A stretch of DNA of 26,976 bases from JAAYCI01 sp031551695 (GTDB taxonomy: Bacteria > Bacillota > Clostridia > Oscillospirales > Ruminococcaceae), in NCBI GenBank assembly GCA_031551695.1, contig JAVBNG010000029.1:1-26976 (forward strand), read 5' to 3'. Numbering within the stretch: the first letter of the stretch is position 1; each line of letters starts with the position of its first letter. The notes beneath the pieces were generated by a model. The model had not been told where the DNA came from. It ran no database searches and saw nothing but the letters and a program-made list of their open reading frames with translations. The position numbers and the translations under genes were made by a program. This document shows positions 15,301 to 22,594 of this stretch, piece by piece.

Positions 15301-17578
15301 CGGATTTTTGGGCAATACAACCCTTTACGCCCATTGGATTTTCGTTGTTAAAAATGATGTAAGCGGCCATATCACTTTTACCGACAACCAGAAAACATAC
15401 ACCGGGCTTTCCCAGGCGATCGCAACGGCGTCGGTGGGCGGCATATCGGCGGGGAACGACCCCTTATGGACATATACTTATGCCGGGACGGGCGCAACAA
15501 GCTATGCCCCAAGCACTGCGCCGCCCACGAATTCCGGCACATACACCGTGACGGCCAGATATGAAGACAGCGCCAACGAGGGCACGGCAACCGCCGCACT
15601 GAGGATTGACCGGGCGATTTTGTCAGTTACCGATATAACGGTAGCCGCGAAGACCTATGACGCGACGGCAACAGCTGCCGTCACCTCAGCCGCCTTCAGC
15701 GGCCTGCAAAATGGGGAAACCCTGGTGCAAGGCACGGATTACACCGTATTGAGCGCCTCATTCAACAGCCCGGATGCCGGCACAGACAAAACGGTTTCCG
15801 GCGTGATCGCGCTGTTCTTAAACGCAAAAACAGATAATTATGTTTTATCCTCAGATACGTTTGCCATTGGCGGCAAGGCCATTGCCAGGCTTGACATTTC
15901 AGGGATAACGGTCACCGCGCAGTTTGCCGCGCTCACCTATAGCGGCGCTGCCCAGGCACCCGACCCGCTCAGCGTTACGTTCGGCGGAGCCGCCGCGGCA
16001 AAGGGCGCCGATTTCTCCATCGGAACCTATTCCGACAATATCGCCGCCGGGACGGGAAACGCCGTTATCGGTGGAATTGGCAACTATACGGGAACAAAGT
16101 CGGTTTCCTTTGCAATTGGCAAAAAAGATATCACCCTCGTTGCGGATGACAAGACCGTTGTTATTGGCGGCAGCGAGCCTGCCTACACCTACTCGGTTTC
16201 GGGCTTGGCCGGTTCCGACACCAAGGCAATCGCCATCACGGCGGCGCCGAGCCTAAGCGTGGCCGCCTATGACAGCAGTGCGCCGAACACGTTCACCATC
16301 AACGTCACGGGCGGCACGGCCAGCGACAACTACAATATCGCAGGCCGCACTGCCGGAACACTGACAGTTACCGCGAAAACCCCGACAACGGTCAACGTGG
16401 CCGCGCCCGACGCCGGGCTGGTATACGGCGACACTTTGGGCGCGCCCCGCGCCACCGCCGACGCGGGAAACGGGGCCTTCGCTTACAGCTATGCCGGCAC
16501 TTTGGCAGACGAGCACAACACGGTGTACGGCCCCACAGACGCAAAACCGTCCGAGCCGGGAAGCTACACCGTCACAGCCACCTACAACGACCCGATCTAT
16601 GTCGGAAGCGGCTCGGCGGCCTTTGTCATCTCTGCGAAACAACTCAGGTGGAACCGCGACGGCGCCGTGTGTGACAAAGCGTTCGACGGGTCTACCGCGG
16701 CAACGGTTCTGGCGCAGCCCACCGTCAACGGAATTGTGGGCGGCGATGCCGTGACGGCGGCCGGAGGTGCCGTTGCGTTTGCCGGGGCAGATGCCGGTGC
16801 GGCTGCAGTTGCCGCCGGCTATGGCGTTGAAGGTGCGGACATCTGGAAGTATATCCCACCCGTCGGTCAGCCGGCATTTGCGGGAAGGATTATCAAGGCC
16901 GCCGGCGCGGCGGTTGCTGGAACTGCCACGGTGGGCCGCAAAACTTACAACAGTGTGACCCTGGCTGCCGGGGCACTGAGCGGTTATACGGGGCAGACTG
17001 TGGAATATGCCGCCGGCACAAGCGGCTCGATTGCTCCGGCCACCGGATGGACGGCTGATTTGACGATAACCGGGCTTTCGGCCTCCACGACGTATTTTAT
17101 CTGGACGCGGTCAGCCGAAAGCGCGAACTATAACGCCGGCATGCCACAGGTGAACGCCACCGCTTTCCAAACAGACAGGACCCCCGCCAATGTCCATACC
17201 GTCACCTTCAACGCAAATGGCGGCAGCGTTGCCCCAGCAAGCAGCACCACAGGTGTGGACGGCAAGCTGGCCGGACTGCCCGTGCCGACAAGAAGCGGCG
17301 GTTATTCCTTCAAAGGCTGGTTTACGGCGGCAGACGGCGGGACGCAGGTGACAACAAACGATGTGTTCACCACAAACGCCACGGTTTACGCGCACTGGGC
17401 CCAAACAGATAACGTCCCTGGCGGCGGCACCGACACCGCTGCATCCGGCGGCGCACCCGCCGTGCCGCAAACAGGCGACGGCGTCAACCTGTGGCTGTGT
17501 GTGGTAGGAATGGCCTTGAGTGCTGTGTGCGCCGGATGGCTTTGCAACAAGAAGCATGTACATTCGGGGCGGGCGTAG
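12317..17578 (+). CDS. Giant sortase-anchored, glycine-rich, InlB/MBG-repeat surface protein
   Basis: This 1753-residue exported protein has a signal peptide (about 1-26, MTVSA). A very glycine-rich domain spans about 95-435, with runs such as GGGGGGGY. Four tandem InlB B-repeat-like units of about 80 residues follow (about 445-765), each ending LYAxW or similar. Further related units end near 1007 and 1694. Between about 1015 and 1400 are MBG/YDG-like modules with TYTVTARY, KTYDATATAA and VTYSG-type strands. The C-terminus carries VPQTG (1716-1720), a hydrophobic helix and a short basic tail, a sortase signal. It should be covalently attached to peptidoglycan as an adhesin or matrix protein. 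The start at 12317 is set by GGGAG at 12305-12309; an earlier ATG at 12287 lacks one. It diverges from the LytTR operon and ends at a bidirectional terminator. Confidence 0.88.
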   Translation: MKKLIAVVLSILIASSILLLAPMTVSAYAEADFNGWTELGGGTAGKALSGNYKVTANTTITNSTAGGNGITINGTVRIYVAGGATLTVAGANGNANTGGGAGIFLPSGQTLYLYGAGTVNATGGAGYQGGGGNAGGAYGESGTEPGWYYGLTFTTGSGGAGGRGGSSPGAGVGAAGAAGGAGGTGGTGKQMKQDGGVSYAAFTKLNGKGGGDASGITAGNSGNNGSGGAAGTGMGTLYVLDRITLSAAAGARSATSGSGGSSGRSKGYAGWDSGLNKGGTFTVASGGGGGGGGYAGTSANIGGSGGGGGGGGGGSSGSFFFEYLWGGRVWDAYFFTGYGGGGGGGNGSCGAYGTAYDAVLHNNEPLIVTYRNGTSANGAPVGGGAGGVYNDYYVSAKGGNGGARGTGGAGGTVYKAPSATVTAPSGGSASGGDGAAAAVTAYAQTYTVTLNNQSATTAGTPSVSAGYGSAMPTITPPTRTGYAFGGYYAAVNGTGAQYYTPAGTSAQNFDQIVDDTLYAAWAANTYLVTLDDQGATVPGTSSVTATYGGAMPGIAALPAKTGYSFGGYFTEPDGGGTQYYTANGESAIPYSLTSNSALYAKWTPSAYYTVTLDNQSATTSGTASVTAAYGGAMPDITAPSKTGHAFGGYFTGVGGGGTQYYTEAGTSANVYNLQSAATLYANWTPRAYTITLNSQGATAEGALSAIAAYGSSLPSVGVPAKTGYAFSGYYTGPNGSGAKYYDAQGVGLANWDIADNTTLFAFWTRTTYTVTQVLENVTGSDGAGIAAPGIDYAVTLTAAPGHEFSDAKPVYVYIAGARQDDLTIAFTEPTDTASLTVPGGRITGNIVISAEANLIFHTITYVMNGAVMEDLNVPEIFSELYGEPNLPSAVSKTGYLFEGWYLTADFQGDAVSGIPAGTATGVTLCAKLTPVSATVTFDPQGGEGGTAQTTGTFDEPLPGIAFPAKRGYDFAGYFSAVGGGGTQYYAADGTSLANCGFLGNTTLYAHWIFVVKNDVSGHITFTDNQKTYTGLSQAIATASVGGISAGNDPLWTYTYAGTGATSYAPSTAPPTNSGTYTVTARYEDSANEGTATAALRIDRAILSVTDITVAAKTYDATATAAVTSAAFSGLQNGETLVQGTDYTVLSASFNSPDAGTDKTVSGVIALFLNAKTDNYVLSSDTFAIGGKAIARLDISGITVTAQFAALTYSGAAQAPDPLSVTFGGAAAAKGADFSIGTYSDNIAAGTGNAVIGGIGNYTGTKSVSFAIGKKDITLVADDKTVVIGGSEPAYTYSVSGLAGSDTKAIAITAAPSLSVAAYDSSAPNTFTINVTGGTASDNYNIAGRTAGTLTVTAKTPTTVNVAAPDAGLVYGDTLGAPRATADAGNGAFAYSYAGTLADEHNTVYGPTDAKPSEPGSYTVTATYNDPIYVGSGSAAFVISAKQLRWNRDGAVCDKAFDGSTAATVLAQPTVNGIVGGDAVTAAGGAVAFAGADAGAAAVAAGYGVEGADIWKYIPPVGQPAFAGRIIKAAGAAVAGTATVGRKTYNSVTLAAGALSGYTGQTVEYAAGTSGSIAPATGWTADLTITGLSASTTYFIWTRSAESANYNAGMPQVNATAFQTDRTPANVHTVTFNANGGSVAPASSTTGVDGKLAGLPVPTRSGGYSFKGWFTAADGGTQVTTNDVFTTNATVYAHWAQTDNVPGGGTDTAASGGAPAVPQTGDGVNLWLCVVGMALSAVCAGWLCNKKHVHSGRA
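13172..13258 (+). repeat. Trinucleotide GGC/GGT tracts encoding polyglycine
   Basis: Runs of GGC, GGT and GGA codons encode seven or more consecutive glycines at 13172-13194 and again at 13229-13258. Slippage here would change the protein by whole glycines and keep the reading frame. Confidence 0.7.
13649..14617 (+). repeat. Four tandem ~240-bp units encoding InlB-like repeats
   Basis: Units start near 13649, 13889, 14135 and 14378. Each encodes a TVTLxxQxAT strand, a GYxFxGYxxxxxGxGxxYYT core and a terminal tryptophan at W521, W602, W683 and W763, a period of 80-81 residues. Confidence 0.8.
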
Positions 17579-17636
17579 ACCAAGATATGCACTGTTTCTT
17601 TGTCCGGGCAATCGTGCCGCTGCTTTTCCCTGCGCT

Positions 17637-17682
17637 AAAAAAACCGACACACGATGCAAGGCATGCGGGTGGCGGTTTTTTT
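17637..17682. terminator. Bidirectional terminator between the giant protein and the isomerase
   Basis: Seven A (17637-17643) plus CCG pair with CGG plus seven T (17676-17682). Inner arms ACGATGC and GCATGCG, with small bulges, surround AAG. The two genes converge on this site, so it can stop transcription from either side. Confidence 0.8.
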
Positions 17683-17711
17683 CATGTTTGTGTTTTTGTC
17701 ACGGCAGTAAC

Positions 17712-18626
17712 TCAAATGACGAACTGCTCAAAATACCGTTTCGTCAGCCGCAGGGAGTCCATCACCCGTTCGGCGCTGCCTTCGAAGGCCTTGTCTTCTA
17801 TCTCGATGCAGGTGCAGCCGCCGTATCCGATGTCTGTCAGCGCGCTGACGGTGCGGCTCCAGTTCACATCGCCAAGCCCGGGCAGCTTTGGTGCCATATA
17901 CTCCAGCGGATAAGCCATAATGCCCACTTCCAGCAGCTTGTCCGGGTACATTTTGATGTCCTTGAAATGAACATGGAAGATTTTCTCTTTGAATTCATAC
18001 AGGGGTTTGATATAATCCATCATCTGCCACACAAAGTGGGAGGGGTCGTAATTGATGCCCAGGATGTCGCTGTCCAACAGTTCAAACACTTTGCGCCAGT
18101 TGGCGGGCGACGTCATCATGTTTTGGCCGCCGGGCCATTGGTCTGCCCCAAACAGCATGGGGCAGTTTTCAATGGCAATTTTTACGCCAAGTTCTTTTGC
18201 CAGTTCCAAAATGGGCGGCCAAACATCCCCCGCCAGCCGCAGGTTTTCTTCCACGGTTTTGTGCTGGTCGCGCCCGATAAAAGTGGTTACCATGTTTACG
18301 TCCAACATGGCGCTTACCCGAATGAGTTTTTTCAGGTGCGCAACAGTGGCATCCCGCTTTTCGGGGTTTGGGTCCAGCGGGTTTGGGTAAAAGCCCAGGG
18401 CCGAAATAGCGACATCTCTGCTTTTGCAATAGCCCTTTATATAATCGGCTTTTGCAGCGTCCACCGTGTCGGCGTCGATGTGGCTTACCCCGGCGTAGCG
18501 GCGCTCGGCCTTGCCGCGCGGCCAGCAGGCCAACTCTACACAGGCAAACCCCAGTTCATGCGCGGTGTCGATGGTTTCCTCAAAGGTGCAGGTGTCAAGA
18601 ATGGCAGAGATAAAACCAAGTTTCAT
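17712..18626 (-). CDS. Sugar phosphate isomerase/epimerase-type TIM-barrel protein
   Basis: This 304-residue cytoplasmic protein belongs to the xylose-isomerase-like TIM-barrel superfamily. Its metal-binding residues are E153 (IENCPM), D194 (NYDPSH), H218/H220 (HVHFKD) and E275 (IEIED). It probably isomerises or epimerises a sugar or keto-sugar, or acts on an oxidised glycoside made by the neighbouring Gfo/Idh/MocA enzyme. The ATG at 18626 has GAAGGGAG about 10 bases upstream. It diverges from the LacI-regulator and ABC-importer operon, and two operator-like palindromes lie between them, so shared control is likely. It resembles the isomerase at 533-1510 in PGLGDVNW and GYGG. The exact substrate cannot be told. 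Confidence 0.85.
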   Translation of the reverse strand: MKLGFISAILDTCTFEETIDTAHELGFACVELACWPRGKAERRYAGVSHIDADTVDAAKADYIKGYCKSRDVAISALGFYPNPLDPNPEKRDATVAHLKKLIRVSAMLDVNMVTTFIGRDQHKTVEENLRLAGDVWPPILELAKELGVKIAIENCPMLFGADQWPGGQNMMTSPANWRKVFELLDSDILGINYDPSHFVWQMMDYIKPLYEFKEKIFHVHFKDIKMYPDKLLEVGIMAYPLEYMAPKLPGLGDVNWSRTVSALTDIGYGGCTCIEIEDKAFEGSAERVMDSLRLTKRYFEQFVI

Positions 18627-18691
18627 GTAAGGCGGGCTCCCTTCGAAATTATTGAAACCAACATGTGTGGGGTGTTTTCATTATTTACCAC

Positions 18692-18720
18692 ACTCTAAAC
18701 GCAAACGTGGGGAATGTCAA
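18692..18720 (-). promoter_or_regulatory. Promoter of the isomerase gene
   Basis: On the minus strand TTGACA (18720-18715) and TAGAGT (18697-18692) are 17 bases apart. The transcript would start near 18685, giving a leader of about 60 nt. Confidence 0.55.
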
Positions 18721-18809
18721 GTTGAACCGGAGACAATCCGCCGGGGCAAGGTGTTTGTGCAGTGGAAAGAAATTGATGGAAATAAATGGAAAATCGTTAA
18801 AAATATAAT

Positions 18810-18823
18810 GTAAACGATTACAC
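18810..18823. promoter_or_regulatory. LacI-family operator 1
   Basis: TGTAAACGATTACA has TGTAA/TTACA half-sites around a central CG, the typical LacI/GalR-family pattern. It matches the second operator at 12 of 14 positions. On the minus strand it lies upstream of the isomerase promoter. Confidence 0.65.
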
Positions 18824-18892
18824 AAACCTGACCAAACTTATAACACAAAACTGTCACGATCCACAAAGTTGATGAAAAACCTGTAATCTTTG

Positions 18893-18921
18893 TTGACTTC
18901 ACCTGGGCGGTCTGCTAAATT
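18893..18921 (+). promoter_or_regulatory. Promoter of the LacI-ABC operon
   Basis: TTGACT (18893-18898) and TAAATT (18916-18921) are 17 bases apart, with TGC giving an extended -10. The start would be near 18928, so operator 2 lies at about +8 to +25. Confidence 0.6.
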
Positions 18922-18934
18922 TGAGATGCACGAA

Positions 18935-18952
18935 AATGTAATGGATTACATT
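18935..18952. promoter_or_regulatory. LacI-family operator 2
   Basis: AATGTAATGGATTACATT is a perfect inverted repeat of 8-bp arms around GG. Its core TGTAATGGATTACA nearly equals operator 1. Placed just after the promoter, it would block transcription when bound. Confidence 0.7.
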
Positions 18953-19120
18953 GCTGAACAGCTACCGCCGCAGGAACCTGTGGGGCGAGCGTTTGCTTTA
19001 TATATTATACGATAGAATGTGACTGTTATTGAGCGCAGGCCACATTTGTGGAAAGCGCAAACGGCGGGCGGGCCGAAACGGTTAGGCTGTGCCGGGCGCA
19101 GCGGATGGCGGGAAAAGACT

Positions 19121-20131
19121 ATGGCAACGATAGCGGATGTGGCGCGGCTGGCCGAAGTGTCCGTGGCCACTGTTTCAAGGGTCATCAACGACAGCAGCGC
19201 CGTGCGAAGTGAAACGGCGCTGCGGGTGCAGGCTGTGATCAAGCAGTTGAACTACACCCCGAACCTGGCCGCCCGCAACCTGCGGCGCAACGAAAGCCGG
19301 GTGGTGATGACACTGGCGCCCAACTTCACCAACCCATACTATTCGCAGATTCTCTCCGGCATTTGCGACACATCGCGCCGGCTGGGTTATATCACTTTGG
19401 TGTATAACACATACGAAACTCTCACCATGAAGGAAAAGGCGCTGACGCGGCTGATTGAGGAGACCAGGGTGGACGGCACCATCATCCTGGCGTGCAGCTA
19501 CGACGATGTTTGGCTGAATAAATACAAAGGCAAATATCCCATCGTCCAGTGCTCGGAGTATGTGCAGGATTCCCTGCTGCCCCATATCTCGGTGGACAAC
19601 GTGAAGGCCTCGCACGAGATGGTGAGCTATCTTGTCAGCCTTGGGCACAGGCGCATTGGCTTTGTGGGCAGTGAAAATATGTTTCATTCCACCAGGCAGC
19701 GGCTGGCGGGTTACCGCAAGGCGCTGGAGGAAGCGGGGCTGCCCTTCCGCGACATCTATGTGGCCAAGGGCAGTGTGGACTACTCCTTCCAAAGCGGCAA
19801 GGCCGCGGCGGCAGAGCTGTTATCGCTGGAGAAGCGCCCAAGCGCGGTGTTTTGTGTGTCCGACATTTTGGCCCAGGGCGTCATTGCCCAGGCGCAGGAG
19901 AGCGGGCTGTCCGTGCCCGGCGATTTAAGCGTGACGGGTTTTGACGACGGAGACTACACCACCATGTTCCACCCGCACCTTACCACGGTGGGCATTCCCT
20001 GCTATGAGATGGGGCAAAAGGCCATGGTGATGCTGCAACAGTGTATGCAAAAAAAAGAGGATGTGGAGCCCGGCGTGTTTTTGCCACACCGCTTTGTGGT
20101 GCGGGAGTCCTGCATGGAATACAAAAGGTGA
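19121..20131 (+). CDS. LacI/GalR-family transcriptional regulator
   Basis: This 336-residue regulator begins with the family helix-turn-helix (TIADVARLAEVSVATVSRV, 3-21) and hinge (NYTPNLAARNLRR). A periplasmic-binding-like effector domain with GHRRIGFVG and VTGFDD follows. It should bind the two TGTAA-N4-TTACA palindromes upstream and release them when the imported sugar or a derivative is bound. ATG 19121 is chosen because the family always starts with this MATIADVA-type segment; the ribosome site (GGGA at 19110-19113) is weak, which suits a low-abundance repressor. It is the first gene of the operon, 21 bases before the Gfo/Idh/MocA gene, so it probably represses itself, the importer and the divergent isomerase. 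Confidence 0.93.
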   Translation: MATIADVARLAEVSVATVSRVINDSSAVRSETALRVQAVIKQLNYTPNLAARNLRRNESRVVMTLAPNFTNPYYSQILSGICDTSRRLGYITLVYNTYETLTMKEKALTRLIEETRVDGTIILACSYDDVWLNKYKGKYPIVQCSEYVQDSLLPHISVDNVKASHEMVSYLVSLGHRRIGFVGSENMFHSTRQRLAGYRKALEEAGLPFRDIYVAKGSVDYSFQSGKAAAAELLSLEKRPSAVFCVSDILAQGVIAQAQESGLSVPGDLSVTGFDDGDYTTMFHPHLTTVGIPCYEMGQKAMVMLQQCMQKKEDVEPGVFLPHRFVVRESCMEYKR

Positions 20132-20152
20132 CATGGAAAGGGGAGGGCTGAT

Positions 20153-21190
20153 TTGTTGAATGTGGGAATCATTGGATGCGGCTCTATCGCGCGGCAGCGC
20201 CATGCGTGTGAATATAGCCAGAACCCACGCGCGCATATCGTGGGGTATTACGATTTTTGCAGTGAACGCGCCGAAGGTTTGGTGAAGCAGTTTGGCGGCA
20301 AGGTGTACGATTCGGCCGAGGCGCTGATTGCCGATGGCGAAATTGCGGCTGTGAGCGTGTGCTCGGCTAACAAATATCATGCCGAGCTGACGGTGAAGGC
20401 ACTGGAGAGCGGAAAGCACGTATTGTGTGAAAAGCCCATGGCCATTACCCTGCGGGACTGTGAGGCCATGCTGGAGGCGGCGGTGCGTAACAACCGGCGC
20501 TTGCTTATTGGGCACAACCAGCGGCTGGCCCCGGCCCATGTTAAAGCAAAGCAGCTGCTTGATTCAGGCGCCTTTGGGCGGGTGCTCAGCTTCCAAAGCA
20601 CCTTTGGCCATCGCGGCCCTGAAATGTGGAGCGCCGATAAAAGCGCCGACACATGGTTTTTTAAAAAAGAAACCGCGGCGTTTGGCTCTATGGCCGACCT
20701 CGGTATCCACAAAATCGACCTGATCCATTATTTGGTGGGGGGCAAGGTGGAGTCCGTGTATTCCACCCTGGCCACTTTGAACAAAAAATTCCCGGACGGC
20801 ACCCCGATAGAAGTGGACGACAATTCCATCGAAGTTTTGACGTTCGAAGGCGGCCCGATGGGCACCATCACAACCAGCTGGACCTACTATGGCGAAGAGT
20901 GCAACGCCACCGTCCTGTATTGCGAAAAGGGGATTCTCAAGATGTACCACCACCCGCTGTATTCGCTGGACGTGGTGAACGCCGACGGCACCAAGGTGCA
21001 TTATGAGCTGGACCGGCTGCAAACCAATGAAGATGCCCAGCAAACGAGCAGCGGGGTAGTTGACTTGTTTGTGGACGCGGTGCTGACGGGTGCAAAAACA
21101 TCGCTGGACGCCGAGGAGATCATCGATTCGATGCGCGTGGTGTTTGCGTGCCTTGCATCGGATGGGCGCAAGGGCCCGGTTCACCTGTGA
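20153..21190 (+). CDS. Gfo/Idh/MocA-family NAD(P)-dependent oxidoreductase
   Basis: This 345-residue enzyme has an N-terminal Rossmann fold (GIIGCGSIA, 6-14), the catalytic EKP motif with K94, and the second-domain histidine H186 in DLGIHKID. The family oxidises a hydroxyl of a sugar, inositol or glycoside, often at C3 or C2, with NAD(P). It begins with TTG at 20153 or the next TTG at 20156; GGGAGGG at 20141-20147 serves either, and no ATG is available. It follows the LacI gene closely and precedes the ABC importer, so it probably acts on the imported substrate. Pairing with a TIM-barrel isomerase is common in inositol and keto-glycoside pathways. Substrate unknown. Confidence 0.9.
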   Translation: MLNVGIIGCGSIARQRHACEYSQNPRAHIVGYYDFCSERAEGLVKQFGGKVYDSAEALIADGEIAAVSVCSANKYHAELTVKALESGKHVLCEKPMAITLRDCEAMLEAAVRNNRRLLIGHNQRLAPAHVKAKQLLDSGAFGRVLSFQSTFGHRGPEMWSADKSADTWFFKKETAAFGSMADLGIHKIDLIHYLVGGKVESVYSTLATLNKKFPDGTPIEVDDNSIEVLTFEGGPMGTITTSWTYYGEECNATVLYCEKGILKMYHHPLYSLDVVNADGTKVHYELDRLQTNEDAQQTSSGVVDLFVDAVLTGAKTSLDAEEIIDSMRVVFACLASDGRKGPVHL

Positions 21191-21287
21191 TTTTGCCTGC
21201 GCGGGAAATTATTTGCTGGCAGGCGCGGCAGGGGCCCACCTTACCGCGCTTGAAATAAACAATTCACGACGAAATGAGGAGAAAAAC

Positions 21288-22481
21288 ATGAAGAAACTGT
21301 TTGCGATCCTACTGTGTGTGTGCATGATGGCAAGCCTTGCCGCTTGCGGGGGTGCCGCCAGCAGCAGCAGCGCTGCGCCGGCTGAAAGTGCCGCGGAACC
21401 GGCCGAAAGCACCGCCGAAAGTACCGCTGAAAGCACTGCCGAAGCCACCGGTTCCACCGTTTATGTGATGGGCCCCACGCCGGACCACGGCTGGACGGCG
21501 CAGGCCGGCGCCTACGCCGATGCCAAAGTGCAGGAGATCAACGCCGAAGGCAAATACAAAGCCGTGTATATGGCATCCTCCACAGGTGAAGAGCAGGTGG
21601 ACCAGGTGCAAACCATTCTCGCCAACGGTGATGCGGCGGGCGTAGTGTTCTTCGCCCTGGAAGACAGCGCCAAGGCCGGTCAGGAAGCCCTGATTGCCGC
21701 GAATGTTCCGTTCATTTCTTTCGACCGCATTATTGAAGGGCCGGACCAGTCCGCCATTCTGAACTTCTCCGGGAACAACTGGCAGGTGGGCGCCGGCATC
21801 GGCTACTGGCTGCAAGAGAACGGTATGAAGCAGGGAGACGTGATGGTGACCCTGATTGGCGACAACGGCACTGTGTGCTCCCGCCGGCAAGAGGGTTTTG
21901 AACAGTACCTGCGGGGCGAGCTGGACTATGAAGACAACGCCACCGGCGAAGTGCACAAAAATGAGAACCCCTGGACTCAGGAAGAAATTGATGCGCTGAC
22001 CGCCACTTATAAAGTGGTGTGCGACTGGAGCGCCGACGGCGCTTATGGTTACCTTGAGCAGAAAATGGGCGACATTGTGGCCGACGCCAAAGCCAAGGGC
22101 GGCAACCTGTATGTCTACTCCATGGACGACGAAATGACCTTCGGCTTCATGAATCTGCTGGAAGGCAACGCGCTGCCCGACGCCACCAAGGCCGACCTGG
22201 AAGCGCTGAACGTGTACGTTTCCGCCATTGGCGGCATGGCTGAGCTGTATGCCGTGATGGACGGCTCTTCCCCGCAGTCTCCGTTGGCAGAGCAGTATTT
22301 CGACAACATGATGTCCATGTGGTTCTCTCCCAAAATGATGACCACCGCCGTCGATTTTATGCTGCAATACCTGGAAGGCGACTGGAATTTTGAAGTGGGC
22401 TCCGGCGAATATGAGCCCACCTGGGTGGTTGACCGCGACAACGTTTCCGAGTACGAGGGCTTTACCGGCCACGCCAGCTAG
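21288..22481 (+). CDS. Sugar ABC transporter substrate-binding lipoprotein
   Basis: This 397-residue lipoprotein has a type II signal peptide with lipobox LAAC (C20). A low-complexity spacer (about 25-50) built of repeated AEST units follows, then a two-lobed type 1 periplasmic-binding domain of the ribose/xylose class. It captures a sugar outside the membrane and delivers it to the permease encoded downstream. The ATG at 21288 follows AGGAG (21277-21281) by 6 bases. It lies 97 bases after the Gfo/Idh gene. A stable hairpin follows its stop codon, a layout that usually keeps the binding protein more abundant than the membrane parts. The ligand is not evident; xylose, ribose or another monosaccharide is possible. 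Confidence 0.9.
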   Translation: MKKLFAILLCVCMMASLAACGGAASSSSAAPAESAAEPAESTAESTAESTAEATGSTVYVMGPTPDHGWTAQAGAYADAKVQEINAEGKYKAVYMASSTGEEQVDQVQTILANGDAAGVVFFALEDSAKAGQEALIAANVPFISFDRIIEGPDQSAILNFSGNNWQVGAGIGYWLQENGMKQGDVMVTLIGDNGTVCSRRQEGFEQYLRGELDYEDNATGEVHKNENPWTQEEIDALTATYKVVCDWSADGAYGYLEQKMGDIVADAKAKGGNLYVYSMDDEMTFGFMNLLEGNALPDATKADLEALNVYVSAIGGMAELYAVMDGSSPQSPLAEQYFDNMMSMWFSPKMMTTAVDFMLQYLEGDWNFEVGSGEYEPTWVVDRDNVSEYEGFTGHAS

Positions 22482-22497
22482 CGATAATGCATGATTG

Positions 22498-22540
22498 CCT
22501 GTTACGGGTGCGGAGTTTTTAGCCCCGCACCCGTAACAGG
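22498..22540 (+). other. Strong intercistronic hairpin after the binding-protein gene
   Basis: A perfect 16-bp stem (CCTGTTACGGGTGCGG at 22498-22513 with its complement at 22525-22540) encloses an 11-base loop. No T-run follows, so it more likely protects the upstream mRNA than ends transcription. Confidence 0.75.
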
Positions 22541-22594
22541 TTCCTTTCGGGAACAGGCAACCTTTGCCAATGTATGACGGATGAGGGGTGGAAA

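Larger units (their letters stand above)
18627..19120. other. Divergent regulatory region of the second sugar locus
   Basis: This 494-base gap carries a minus promoter (18692-18720), a plus promoter (18893-18921) and two LacI-type operators. The segment 18953-19120 is an untranslated leader of GC-rich sequence. A frame extending the regulator upstream to 19019 has no ribosome site and lacks family resemblance. Confidence 0.65.

Noticed and set aside
13649..17400. CRISPR-like or other regular non-coding repeats
   Set aside because: The periodicity is codon-phased and encodes InlB-like and MBG-like protein modules; units are about 240 bp with no spacers.
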